A DNA stretch of 64,000 nt from Isosphaera pallida ATCC 43644. GTDB lineage: Bacteria; Planctomycetota; Planctomycetia; Isosphaerales; Isosphaeraceae. Shown piece by piece: positions 8,127 to 19,193 of the stretch. Every line of letters begins with the position of its first letter. The stretch's first letter is position 1. The stretch covers positions 4,802,450-4,866,449 of the forward strand of contig NC_014962.1 in the NCBI RefSeq assembly GCF_000186345.1, in the 5' to 3' direction. The notes beneath the pieces are model-generated. The model was given only the letters and a program-made list of their open reading frames with translations, was not told the DNA's origin and did not search any database. The position numbers and the translations under genes were made by a program.

Positions 8127-9470
8127 TTAGCGTCCCCGCGCATTGAGCCAGAACCGGCGGGCGGCCACCGGAAAGTCGCCGAAGGTTTGGCATTCAAACC
8201 ACAAGGGATGGGTCAGGGTGCCACGTTCCGAACGTCCGTAAACCCTCACCCGAAACCGCAAAGGGGGCGGAGAAGCCGGGGAGTTGGGATCGTCGCGGGC
8301 GTGCTGATGTCGCTGGGTGTGGATCCGTCGCAGGATCGCCTCGGCCAGTCCCAGAGCCGAACGGGCTTGTGGATAAATTGGAGCGCCCCGGCGGGCCAGG
8401 CTCCAGGCGTTGAGGTCGAAACGGACCCAAGGGGAGGCCGGAGCCTCTGCGGCCTCCGGTTCGACTAAGCCGACTCGCCAACAGGCGTCCAGGTCATCCA
8501 GAGTTTGGCGGTCGAGCTCCACCACGACCCTCTCGGTGTGTCCAGCGTAAAGCGCAAACGAGGGCCAGGCGTCCCACCATCCCGAGCGTTCCGTCAGAGG
8601 GGCCACCAGCACCACCAACGCCGCCAAACGACCGACGGGAGCCAACACCCCTTCCGCTTCGGTCGCTCTTGGCGTCGCGGCCAACGGGGTGGAGGGCGTG
8701 TCCGTTTGAAAGCGGCCGGACTCGTCAACCCAGCCGAAAAGCACGACCGCCTGAATCGCCAGAGCAAAGTTCCAGATCAACACATTCGCGCTTTGATTCA
8801 GGCCGACGGGACCAAGGATCGCCAGCAGCGTCAAATGCATCAGCACGACGCCGATCAGCCCGAGGCGTCGGGTCGGCCCCGCGACCAGAGCCAGACCGCA
8901 CAACGCCTCCGCCGACGGCATCGCCCAGGCCGCCGCCTCACGCCACCAGGGGGCGATCGTCGGATCGCCCAGAGGGGTGACGCTCAAGAGATTCGGCGCA
9001 ATTTCGCGGACGAACCCCACATCCAGCTTGGAAAGCCCTGAGTGCACATACAGCGCCACCAAATACAACCGCGCCATCGCCAGAGCTTGAGGACGCGGCA
9101 GGGTGACAAACCAAAGGCAGCTCACCAGAAACTGGGTCATCCAGGGCTGGTTGCGGTTTTGGTCAGGAAGCAGTTGGATCAGACCAATCGCCAACGCGAG
9201 CGTTGAGGTGATCCGTCCGCCGCCGGTCCAGGCGAACCCGGCGATCGAAAGCAGTTGCAGCGCCAACAGTCCCAGACCCCACCACCCCGACGGATCGAAA
9301 TCCAGCCACGATGTGGTAAACCAGGGAACGCGCGGAGAATCCGCCGCGGTCCACCACAACGGCCGGGAGGCCAGCACCATGACCAGGGTGGCAACTCCCA
9401 AAACGTGTGGTTGGACTGTTTCAAGTGGTCTGCGGCCCAGGCGAGACGCGAAGAGGGCGGGGATCGTCAA
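8127..9470 (-). CDS. Multi-pass membrane protein (HTTM/DoxX-like), function unknown
   Basis: A 447-residue protein with about 8-9 hydrophobic segments in the first 300 residues and a soluble C-terminal part of about 150 residues. Sequence such as NQPWMTQFLV, YVHSGLSKLD and a late SANVLIWNF helix recalls HTTM (vitamin K-dependent carboxylase-like) and DoxX/MauE membrane proteins, but the match is by general appearance. The start is TTG (9468-9470), sharing bases with the TGA stop of the upstream hydrolase gene (TTGA), so translation is probably coupled. GGTGGAAG lies just upstream as a possible ribosome-binding site. Confidence 0.75.
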   Translation of the reverse strand: MTIPALFASRLGRRPLETVQPHVLGVATLVMVLASRPLWWTAADSPRVPWFTTSWLDFDPSGWWGLGLLALQLLSIAGFAWTGGGRITSTLALAIGLIQLLPDQNRNQPWMTQFLVSCLWFVTLPRPQALAMARLYLVALYVHSGLSKLDVGFVREIAPNLLSVTPLGDPTIAPWWREAAAWAMPSAEALCGLALVAGPTRRLGLIGVVLMHLTLLAILGPVGLNQSANVLIWNFALAIQAVVLFGWVDESGRFQTDTPSTPLAATPRATEAEGVLAPVGRLAALVVLVAPLTERSGWWDAWPSFALYAGHTERVVVELDRQTLDDLDACWRVGLVEPEAAEAPASPWVRFDLNAWSLARRGAPIYPQARSALGLAEAILRRIHTQRHQHARDDPNSPASPPPLRFRVRVYGRSERGTLTHPLWFECQTFGDFPVAARRFWLNARGR

Positions 9471-10285
9471 GCTTCCACCAATCGAAGCGCGAGAAAATTT
9501 TCAATGGTTTGACGGAAGAGAAGGGGATTCTCCACGTGGGGCAGATGTCCCACGCCGGGCAGGATCACCAGGCGGGCGTGGGGCAGCGCCTCGGCGAGTT
9601 CGCGGGCGGTCGCGGGCGGGTTGACAAGGTCGCGGTCTCCCGTGGCCACCAGAGCTGGCACCCGGATGCCAGCCAGCGCGGCGTCGCTTCCCTGATAGCG
9701 GTTGACGGCGCGGGCTTGGCGGATGAAGGCCTCGGGGGGTTGGGGGAAGGCATTGCGCTCGGCGAAGCGGATCAGCCCTTCGACGCCGCCGGCCACTTTG
9801 TAGTACTCCGGAGCGACCAACCAGGGCAGAGTGATCCGGGAAAACTCCCCTGGCTCGGTTCGACCCCGCATGATGATCCAGGATTCCATCAAGGCGCGTC
9901 GCCAGGGATCACCTCCCTTGTGAGTCGAGCAGAGAACCAGGCAACGGACCCGGGCGGGATGGCGAATCGCCAAACATTGGGCCACCAGGCCGCCCATCGA
10001 GTGACCCACCACGTCAGCGCAGGGAATCTCCAGCATAGCAAGCCAGGCGTTCACCTCGTCGGCAATCTCTTCGAGATCGTAATCGGTTTCGGCCCGCTGG
10101 CTGCGTCCCACGTCGCGGTAATCTAGCGCTAGGGCCCGGCGTCCATGATCAGCAAAATGACGCGAAGCAGCGCTGAAGGCCCGCGAATCGCCGCCCAGTC
10201 CACTGAGGAACACCACGGCCGGAGCGTGAGACGGCCCGTGATCCTCGTAATGCAGGGTAAACCGTCCCACCTTGGCCTGCGGCAT
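9467..10285 (-). CDS. Alpha/beta-fold hydrolase
   Basis: A 272-residue protein of the alpha/beta hydrolase family, of the sort annotated as 3-oxoadipate enol-lactonase-like or carboxylesterase-like. Nucleophile Ser96 lies in GHSMGG; the acid is probably in GDRD; the catalytic His is in GVGHLPHVE near the C-terminus. The oxyanion-hole HG motif is replaced by SGLGG at residues 28-32. No signal peptide, so cytoplasmic. Substrate unknown. The stop codon overlaps the TTG start of the following membrane protein gene, so the pair is likely co-expressed. A (GAATY)5 repeat sits 29 bases before its start. Confidence 0.88.
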   Translation of the reverse strand: MPQAKVGRFTLHYEDHGPSHAPAVVFLSGLGGDSRAFSAASRHFADHGRRALALDYRDVGRSQRAETDYDLEEIADEVNAWLAMLEIPCADVVGHSMGGLVAQCLAIRHPARVRCLVLCSTHKGGDPWRRALMESWIIMRGRTEPGEFSRITLPWLVAPEYYKVAGGVEGLIRFAERNAFPQPPEAFIRQARAVNRYQGSDAALAGIRVPALVATGDRDLVNPPATARELAEALPHARLVILPGVGHLPHVENPLLFRQTIENFLALRLVEA

Positions 10286-10313
10286 GGAGTTAAACCTCGC
10301 GTCCGGACCGGTC

Positions 10314-10338
10314 GAATTGAATCGAATTGAATTGAATC
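10314..10338. repeat. Pentanucleotide tandem repeat (GAATY)x5
   Basis: Five consecutive GAATT/GAATC units (T,C,T,T,C at the last position) begin 29 bases upstream of the hydrolase ATG, on the leader side of that gene. Such short repeats can change copy number by slippage. Confidence 0.65.
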
Positions 10339-10547
10339 GTTGAGGACGCAGCGCGCCGGTTGGCGGTGGCGATTGACTAAGCCACAGAACGCAAAGCGGG
10401 TCCCACGCGACCGAACCCGGATCCCCTTCTCCGACTCACTGAGGAATGACATCCACCATCCAACCGTACTCCAACCCCCGTTGGAGTTCGGGTGAACTCG
10501 CTAAAACCCGCCTCACTCCGACTTCATCCGCTTTCGAGACGAACCCG

Positions 10548-10576
10548 TTGACTTTCGGCTTGGTCGCCTTCATACT
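10548..10576 (+). promoter_or_regulatory. Sigma-70-type promoter of tRNA-Glu
   Basis: TTGACT (10548-10553), a 17-base spacer, then CATACT (10571-10576). The tRNA begins 14 bases further on, a normal distance for a stable RNA gene with a short 5' leader. Confidence 0.6.
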
Positions 10577-10590
10577 AAGAGCGTATCGAC

Positions 10591-10663
10591 GCCCCCATCG
10601 TCTAGTGGCCTAGGACACTGGATTCTCAGTCCAGGAACCGGGGTTCGAGTCCCCGTGGGGGTG
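10591..10663 (+). tRNA. tRNA-Glu (anticodon CTC)
   Basis: A complete 73-base cloverleaf. Acceptor GCCCCCA (10591-10597) pairs with TGGGGGT (10656-10662, one G-T pair); D stem GTCT/GGAC; anticodon stem CTGGA/TCCAG around the loop TTCTCAG, giving anticodon CTC; T stem CGGGG/CCCCG around TTCGAGT; discriminator G at 10663. It decodes GAG. CCA is not encoded. A promoter lies directly upstream. Confidence 0.96.
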
Positions 10664-10977
10664 CTTTCCACAATTCAAGGTCGCGTGCAGAAGCCGTTCG
10701 ATTCGAGCCGATATTGGCCCCTGCCTCATGGCCGACACGAAGCCGACACCAAACCTATGCCAATCTGTGTCGATCTTGGCACACCGCCCCGATTCAACTT
10801 ACGCTCGCTCTCAACCCCATTGGGGAACTCGATCCGTTCACCCTAATGGTCGTCGAAGAGGTGGACAAAGTCGCCTCGAAGGAAGCCGCCAAGTCGCCGT
10901 GCTCACGACGACTCGGATTCCGATCCGACCATTCAACTTGACTCACGACGCGACGGGGTGTGGTGTGGCGTGGCGTT
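10664..10977. other. Intergenic region after tRNA-Glu, no gene seen
   Basis: About 314 bases between the tRNA and the stop of the arginine decarboxylase gene (minus). Open frames here are short and without coding character. No integrase or attachment-site duplication of the tRNA 3' end was seen. Confidence 0.5.
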
Positions 10978-11523
10978 TCAGGGCAGCAAAACCGCTGCGC
11001 TAATCACCGTGGTCCAAAGCCCGTACTTGTTGCCCACCGCCCCTTTGGAGATTGACTTGGTCTCATAAAACAGGTCGGCGATCTTCCAAATCTCCCGCTT
11101 CTCGTCCCAGGAGCTTTCTGGGTCAAACTCGACCCCCATCACGGTCGCCAGCATTTCGGCGGCCAAATCCTCGGCGTAGTCAGCGGCGAGCTGTTCGGTT
11201 TGACCGTGGGCATGATGCTCGGAGAGATAGCCGAAGGTCGAGCGGTCCTTGGGAATCGCCACCCCGACGCTGGCCGACACCAGACGATTCGGCTCGGCGG
11301 TCGCACATTCACTCATCACCACGTGAACAATCTGGCCAGGCTTGAGTTGCTTCAGCCCCTCTTCGATGGTGATTTCCTCGCAGTGGGGGGGAAAAATGCT
11401 GGAGACGCGGACCAGATTGTAGCAGGCGATGTGGGCGTCGCGTAGCGCCATCTCGAAGCTGGTGAGCTTCTCGCGGTGGACGCCAACGCCTCGGGTGAAG
11501 AACAATTGTTTGGGAACGTACAT
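10978..11523 (-). CDS. Pyruvoyl-dependent arginine decarboxylase
   Basis: A 181-residue proenzyme matching the PvlArgDC family. The motif NLVRVSSIFPP (residues 36-46) contains the expected self-cleavage site between Ser41 and Ser42, which would leave a beta chain and an alpha chain whose Ser42 becomes the N-terminal pyruvoyl group. The GLKQLKPGQIVHVVMSE segment and the conserved acidic and Asn positions also fit the family. Reaction: L-arginine to agmatine plus CO2, the entry to polyamine synthesis. GGAGG lies 14 bases before the ATG, slightly far. No agmatinase or agmatine deiminase gene is nearby. Confidence 0.9.
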   Translation of the reverse strand: MYVPKQLFFTRGVGVHREKLTSFEMALRDAHIACYNLVRVSSIFPPHCEEITIEEGLKQLKPGQIVHVVMSECATAEPNRLVSASVGVAIPKDRSTFGYLSEHHAHGQTEQLAADYAEDLAAEMLATVMGVEFDPESSWDEKREIWKIADLFYETKSISKGAVGNKYGLWTTVISAAVLLP

Positions 11524-11872
11524 CGGGGTGTGTCATGCCTCCAGGCGATGAGGCTCGCGCCGAAAACCAAGTGGGACCAAGAACACGACAAGAAAACACA
11601 ACGATCCCATCGGGGTTACGGAGGTTCCGGTTGGTCGATGGCTCCGGGCATGATAGCCGCAGCAGGGGGGGGATTCAAGATCAACCCTTCAATCCACTGG
11701 TCGTTGTCGCCGTCGCCGCGCGTCCGCGTTTGGTGGCGTGAGAGCGTGGGGTTGCTTGACCTGGTCGCGGCGACGGAGAAAAGCTAAGCTAGGCTCCACG
11801 TTCCAGCGTCCGGACCGCCGTTGGTTGGACGGGACGGGTCCGAGTCGTTCCTGATGTCGAGGCCGCGTCGTC
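11524..11872. other. Divergent intergenic region, no gene seen
   Basis: About 350 bases between the arginine decarboxylase (minus) and a small hypothetical gene (plus). Nothing distinct was identified. Confidence 0.45.
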
Positions 11873-12196
11873 ATGGGTCGAAGAATGCCAAACCGTTTGG
11901 AGCTCCGGGCCGCCTACGAAGCCGCCGAGCGCCGCGCTCAGGAGCGTGCTACGCCACTGGAGCGGTCGCGCGGGCTCAATCGGCTGGCTGACGAGGAAAC
12001 CCAGCGCGCGCGAAATCTGGCCGGCTCCAGCACCCGCATGGTTATGGTCTGGGCAGTCTGCGACGCGGCAGGGCGCACCGTGGTCACGTTTCCCTACCGC
12101 GACAAGGCCAACGCCGAGGATCACGCCCGCGCCCTCAAGACCGCCGGCAGAGGAGCCCATTTCGTCCGCGCCCTCAAGCAACCAATCGAGAGCTGA
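11873..12196 (+). CDS. Small hypothetical protein
   Basis: A 107-residue soluble protein. Residues 1-50 are charged and helical (rich in Arg and Glu); residues about 57-105 look like a small alpha/beta unit (MVMVWAVCDAAGRTVVTFPY, then an Ala-rich helix and a final HFVRALK strand). I do not recognise a named family. GAGG about ten bases before ATG 11873 supports the start; a second in-frame ATG lies four codons on. An overlapping frame on the opposite strand looks like its shadow. Confidence 0.6.
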   Translation: MGRRMPNRLELRAAYEAAERRAQERATPLERSRGLNRLADEETQRARNLAGSSTRMVMVWAVCDAAGRTVVTFPYRDKANAEDHARALKTAGRGAHFVRALKQPIES

Positions 12197-12653
12197 GCGC
12201 GGGGCGGGTAGGTTGTTACCGTCGGGCCGACGCGGAGTTCCCTAACTCAGGTGGACGGTCAGTCGTCCCGGATCGCCCTTGATAGGACGCGGAGATCCTC
12301 CTAGTCGGCGGTCAATTCGGGATAGGTGGCGACGAGCTCCCGGTCATTCGTGATAGAGGTCGTGGAACATGTCGATCGGTTGCCCGTCACACCACAGCCC
12401 CAGCCAGAGCCTTTCAGCGCGCTCCGGCCTGGATCAACCGATCCAGATCGATTCGGACCCGCTCGCGTTGTTCAAGCAACGCCGGGTCGCGCCAGTCGGA
12501 AACGTCACCCACCACCCCAAAACGGCTCGGCCACGCCCTTCCCCGCCGGCGTGGACAACGCCGCCGCGACCGCCCCTCAGCGGCTGCGTCAAGGTCGTCA
12601 TGGCGCGCCTTCGGCGGCGGGGCGACCCGCGTACAAAAAAGTGTCATCATTGA
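12197..12653. other. Convergent intergenic region with possible decayed minus-strand gene
   Basis: About 450 bases between two converging genes. On the minus strand, coding-like text appears in different frames: a Glu/Arg-rich helix (LLEQRERVRIDLDRLI, about 12425-12485), then after a frame change a segment reading ERLWLGLWCDGQPIDMFHDL (about 12355-12415), then DRELVATYPELTAD (about 12300-12350). This could be one broken gene, but I cannot name its family. No intact gene is seen. Confidence 0.3.

Positions 12654-12661
<8 letters not shown>
12635..12661 (-). terminator. Rho-independent terminator overlapping the recQ stop codon
   Basis: Read on the minus strand: TGTCAT, an 8-base loop, ATGACA, one C, then six T. 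The stem (12656-12661 with 12642-12647) overlaps the TAA stop codon of the helicase gene (12654-12656). The stem is short and AT-rich but is followed directly by the T-run. Confidence 0.5.
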
Positions 12662-15551
<2,890 letters not shown>

Positions 15552-15963
15552 CGCGGCGGATTCCGTCTGACCATTGCTCGCCACGCCACCCACCCCGGCA
15601 CGCTCTGCCGAACCTTCCCCATCCTTACCGTCCGTTTTCTCCAACCAACGAACACCGTCTTCCTTGCGATCAGACGTCGTTCTGAACGGTTTACCGAGTG
15701 CCAGTGTACAAGGAACCAGTTTAGGGTGCTAGACGTTTGCTCGAAGCGTCAGGCCGTTCTGCTGGCAAACCAACCAGGCTCAGGCTGGTGAGTTGGTTGG
15801 AGTTTTTGACACCCAGAGCAGATTGAGTAAGTTAGGGTAGCCTCCAAGTCAGTTTGAGGCCATATCGCGCTTGGCCAGTCGGATTTGGGCCAGTGCTGGG
15901 CATAGGGCTGTTGGAAAGCAATCTGACTCCCAGTATACCCTCTCGTTCCCAAACGAGGATACG
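15552..15963. other. Divergent intergenic region recQ / methyltransferase
   Basis: About 410 bases. Base composition becomes AT-richer from about 15800, marking the left edge of the methyltransferase island. TTGACA at 15806-15811 is a possible -35 element for the methyltransferase, but no good -10 element follows at the right distance. Confidence 0.45.
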
Positions 15964-16896
15964 ATGTTGAAGGACGATATACAAGGAATCGTCTATTTTG
16001 GCGATAATTTGGACGTGCTCAGAAAGCTTCCTGATCAACTAGCTGATCTTATCTATATCGACCCGCCATTCAACACAGGAAAGGTTCAATCCAGGACTCA
16101 GATTCGCACTATTCGTTCTCAGGAAGGCGACCGTGTTGGTTTTCAAGGTAACAGATATCGAACCATCAAGGTCGGAACAACGGGATACTCAGATCGGTTC
16201 GATGACGGTTTTCTGAGTTTCCTTGAACCAAGGCTGATCGAAGCCTACAGGATTCTCAAAGATAACGGGACTTTTTATTTCCACATCGATTACAGAGAAG
16301 TTCACTATTGCAAATTGATGCTTGACCAGATCTTTGGACGCGAGTGTTTTTTGAACGAGGTGATTTGGGCATACGACTACGGAGCGAGGACCAAGTTGAA
16401 ATGGCCGCCCAAACACGATAACATCCTCGTCTATGTAAAAAACCCAGATAATTACGTTTTTAACTACGAAGACATTGACCGAATCCCGTACATGGCTCCC
16501 GGTCTGGTTGGACCTAAGAAGGCTGAACAGGGAAAACCTCCTACTGACACCTGGTGGCACACGATCGTGCCAACCAATGGGAGTGAGAAAACAGGCTATC
16601 CAACTCAAAAGCCCCTTGGCATTCTTCGCCGAATTGTTCGAGCATCCTCGCCTGTGGGAGGAATTGTTCTTGACTTTTTTGCTGGCAGCGGTACGACTGG
16701 AGCCGCTTGTCTCGAACTCAACAGACGGTTCATTCTTGTCGATAACTCAGTTGACGCACTGAAGGTGATGTCTAAGAGGTTTGATGGGATTTCTTCCGTG
16801 AACTGGGTTGACTTCGACCCGTTGCCTTACCAGACTTCTTTTCCGGCAACACGATTCTCAAAGTGGATTGGAAGCCAGAATGGATCACGAGGATGA
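15964..16896 (+). CDS. Site-specific DNA methyltransferase (N4/N6, beta class)
   Basis: A 310-residue amino-methyltransferase. The catalytic motif DPPF (residues 33-36, in YIDPPFNTGK) comes first and the SAM-binding motif FFAGSGTTG (residues 238-246) comes near the C-terminus: the beta-class order. It would methylate adenine N6 or cytosine N4 in a specific sequence. ATG 15964 is chosen because GAGG lies just upstream and the fold begins at once (GIVYFGDNLDVL). Codon use and composition are clearly AT-richer than the neighbours (26 of 60 bases are G/C in 16021-16080), a sign of horizontal transfer. A short open frame overlapping its 3' end may be the remnant of a partner nuclease. Confidence 0.9.
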   Translation: MLKDDIQGIVYFGDNLDVLRKLPDQLADLIYIDPPFNTGKVQSRTQIRTIRSQEGDRVGFQGNRYRTIKVGTTGYSDRFDDGFLSFLEPRLIEAYRILKDNGTFYFHIDYREVHYCKLMLDQIFGRECFLNEVIWAYDYGARTKLKWPPKHDNILVYVKNPDNYVFNYEDIDRIPYMAPGLVGPKKAEQGKPPTDTWWHTIVPTNGSEKTGYPTQKPLGILRRIVRASSPVGGIVLDFFAGSGTTGAACLELNRRFILVDNSVDALKVMSKRFDGISSVNWVDFDPLPYQTSFPATRFSKWIGSQNGSRG

Positions 16897-17098
16897 TCAG
16901 TCGATTCGAGACCAAAATGATAATTTTATGGCTCGTTTAGGTAGATCCCCGTTCAATGAGCACTGTTGCGTTATTTCAGAGCCAAAGTTATATGGGTATC
17001 TTTTGGCCACAAATCTCAGCACGCTGGAAAACTTGGAAACGACACATTTTGGCCGACCTTTCCGGCAAATCAACCGTCCGATTGCGGAGGGTCTCTGA
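16880..17098 (+). pseudogene. Short ORF overlapping the methyltransferase end; possible restriction-gene remnant
   Basis: A 72-residue frame starts inside the last codons of the methyltransferase (17-base overlap) and stops at 17098. Its composition is as AT-rich as the methyltransferase and it begins with a plausible hydrophilic N-terminus (MDHEDDQSIRDQ). The length is too short for any restriction enzyme. Further coding-like text (KEAFEILNRL) continues in another frame to about 17190. The position, directly after a methyltransferase, suggests a truncated partner gene, but no nuclease motif is visible. Confidence 0.35.
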
Positions 17099-17211
17099 AA
17101 GAAGCCTTTGAAATCTTGAATCGACTCTCGAATTGCACAACGCTGTTTGGATTATTCGTTCGTCGGAGTTCATTCGATTTCCTCCGAAACAAAGCGGAGG
17201 CGCGGAGTACC

Positions 17212-18891
17212 ATGCGTCGGGAACCGATCCCCAAACCTGGCGAGGAGTTCGTCGCGCCCCCCGGCGGCGCGGTCTGGTGGATCAAGCGCGACATGAGGTT
17301 AGCCGACAACGAGGCGCTGACCCGCGCGGTGGCTGAGCATTCGCTGGTGTTACCGGTCTTCCTGCACGAGCCGACCTTGTTGGCCCAGGCCGAGACCTCG
17401 GCGATGCACTGGGACGCTTGGACCCAGGCGCTCGCCGAGCTTCGGCGCCGGGTCCGCCGGGCCGGGGCGGAGATTCTGGTCGGCTGGGGCGAGGCGGTCG
17501 AGTCGTTCGAGGCGATTCGAGCGGTCTTTCCCTTCACGCACATCTACGCACATGAAGAGATCGGTGGCGCGTTCACCTTTCAGCGCGACCGGGCGGTGCG
17601 GGCCTGGTGCCGTCGTCGGGGAGTGACGGTGATCGAACGTCCCCAATCCTCGGTCCAACGAGGCGGGGTCGATCGGGACCGGATGGGGGAGTTGTGGCGT
17701 TCCCGGATCGTCGCGCCTCCCGCTTTGCCCGAGGTCGCCGCCATTCCGTTGACCAGCGAATTACGCACCTGGGCGGCGACGACCCCCACCGCCCCTCCTC
17801 AAGCCGAGGTGATCGGCTGGCGACGGCCTTCGGAGTGGCAGAACGTCAACGAGTCGTCGGCCTGGGCCACCCTGGATTCGTTTCTGGAGCAACGGGGGCG
17901 TGGCTATTCCGGCGGCATCTCTTCGCCCAACACCGCCTTCGAGTCCGGCAGCCGGCTCTCGGTCCATCTCGCCTGGGGCACTTTGAGTCTGCGTCAGGCT
18001 TATCAAGCGACCCAAGCCCGTTTGCGCGAACTGGAACGCGATCCAGCCGCCCACGACGCGACCCGCTGGCGGCGGAGCCTCCGGTCGTTCCTGGCCCGGC
18101 TCCATTGGCGCGATCATTTCATTCAGAGGCTCGAAACCGAACCGGAGATGGAGTTCCGTCCGCTCCATCCAGCCTACGACGCGCTGGAGGCCGAGGATGA
18201 CCCAGAGTTGCTCGAACGCTGGCGACGTGGGTTGACCGGCTTCCCGCTGGTGGACGCCGTGATGCGCTGTTTGGCCACAACCGGCTTTTGCAACTTTCGA
18301 ATGCGGGCGATGGCCGTCTCGGTGGCCTGCCACGCCTTGCGGCTGGATTGGAGGACGATCCACCCCCATCTCGCCGGGGTCTTCCGCGACTACGAGCCGG
18401 GCATCCACTTCAGCCAGTTGCAGATGCAGGCGGGCGTGGTGGGGATCAACACCATACGGTCTTATAACCCGTTCAAGCAGGCGCTTGACCATGATCCTGA
18501 CGCACGATTCATCACGCGTTGGATTCCCGAATTGCGCGACCTGCCCGCCGAGCGGATTCATAGTTTCGATCAGGACCCCCCCCGATCATCCGAAACCACT
18601 TATCCACCCCCGGTGGTCGATCATCGGACGAGAACCCGCGCGTGGGTCGAACGGCTTTATCAATTGCGTTCGACTCCCGAGGCCGAAGCGATCGCGGTAG
18701 AGGTCTGGCGTCGTCACGGCTCACGTCGTTCTCCGCATCCACGGCCACGCTCCAAATCACGACGACCCAGCGCGGCCGGCTCCTCCCCAACGCAGCCCCG
18801 ACGGCCATCCCGCCGCGCTGCGCGTCCCGACGACCCTCGTCAGGGTCGTCTGTTTTCGGCCGGTCGCTCCACGCCGGAGGAATCGGATTGA
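17212..18891 (+). CDS. Cryptochrome/photolyase family protein (FAD-dependent DNA photolyase)
   Basis: A 559-residue protein. N-terminal alpha/beta antenna-type domain (starts VWWIKRDMRLADNEAL, residues about 22-165), then an all-helical FAD-binding domain with GRGYSGG, LHWRDHF, GFPLVDAVMRCL and FQLQM-like FSQLQMQAG motifs. The segment TTGFCNFRMRAMAVSVACHALRLD differs from the TGW-HNR signature of class I CPD photolyases and fits a divergent bacterial branch. Role: light-driven repair of UV-induced pyrimidine dimers, or light sensing. ATG 17212 has GGAGGCGCGGAG upstream; the longer open frame before it is the AT-rich island. The last 60 residues are Arg/Pro/Ser-rich and probably disordered; part is encoded by a perfect inverted repeat. 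Confidence 0.9.
   Translation: MRREPIPKPGEEFVAPPGGAVWWIKRDMRLADNEALTRAVAEHSLVLPVFLHEPTLLAQAETSAMHWDAWTQALAELRRRVRRAGAEILVGWGEAVESFEAIRAVFPFTHIYAHEEIGGAFTFQRDRAVRAWCRRRGVTVIERPQSSVQRGGVDRDRMGELWRSRIVAPPALPEVAAIPLTSELRTWAATTPTAPPQAEVIGWRRPSEWQNVNESSAWATLDSFLEQRGRGYSGGISSPNTAFESGSRLSVHLAWGTLSLRQAYQATQARLRELERDPAAHDATRWRRSLRSFLARLHWRDHFIQRLETEPEMEFRPLHPAYDALEAEDDPELLERWRRGLTGFPLVDAVMRCLATTGFCNFRMRAMAVSVACHALRLDWRTIHPHLAGVFRDYEPGIHFSQLQMQAGVVGINTIRSYNPFKQALDHDPDARFITRWIPELRDLPAERIHSFDQDPPRSSETTYPPPVVDHRTRTRAWVERLYQLRSTPEAEAIAVEVWRRHGSRRSPHPRPRSKSRRPSAAGSSPTQPRRPSRRAARPDDPRQGRLFSAGRSTPEESD
18829..18850. repeat. Perfect 9-base-pair inverted repeat inside the photolyase tail
   Basis: Arms GACGACCCT (18829-18837) and AGGGTCGTC (18842-18850) with loop CGTC, followed by TGTTTT. 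It lies in codons for the basic C-terminal tail and resembles the hairpin core at 52814-52830. Confidence 0.6.
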
Positions 18892-19193
18892 GTGACGTAG
18901 GCATGGGGGAAGAGTAAGAAGATGATCCACAAACGCTCCGGCTTGAGGGGGGGCGGATCGAATCCGTTGAGGCCGGGCTCGCTTTTTTGTTGAAAATGGA
19001 ACGACTTGCAATCGCTCCGCTTGTCATTGACGATTTAACCCGCATATTGGATTGGGAACATCGAGGAGGGAGACGAGGTTCTCGGATTTCCAGAACACGA
19101 TGGTGTGTTCGGGAAGTCGGCATTGCTTCACATCCCGCAGGGCTGAGACCGGGAGGCCAACGGAAGGCGACCACGGTTGGGGAGTGTTCACCG
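18892..19193. other. Intergenic region photolyase / PEP-CTERM gene
   Basis: About 300 bases. Holds the terminator-like structure at 18937-18987 and the upstream region of the PEP-CTERM gene, in which no clear promoter was identified. Confidence 0.5.
18937..18987 (+). terminator. Terminator-like nested hairpin with T6 tract
   Basis: Outer arms CCGGC (18937-18941) and GCCGG (18971-18975) enclose an inner hairpin CGGAT-CGA-ATCCG (18953-18965). A run of six T follows at 18982-18987. Likely ends the photolyase transcript. The spacing between outer stem and T-run (six bases) is slightly long. Confidence 0.4.

Larger units (their letters stand above)
10286..10590. other. Divergent intergenic region before tRNA-Glu
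   Basis: About 305 bases. Contains the GAATY pentanucleotide repeat near the hydrolase start and the tRNA promoter at its right end. No gene seen otherwise. Confidence 0.5.

Noticed and set aside
10591-11000. Possible integration site at tRNA-Glu
   Set aside because: No integrase gene, no duplicated tRNA 3' end and no composition change were seen downstream.
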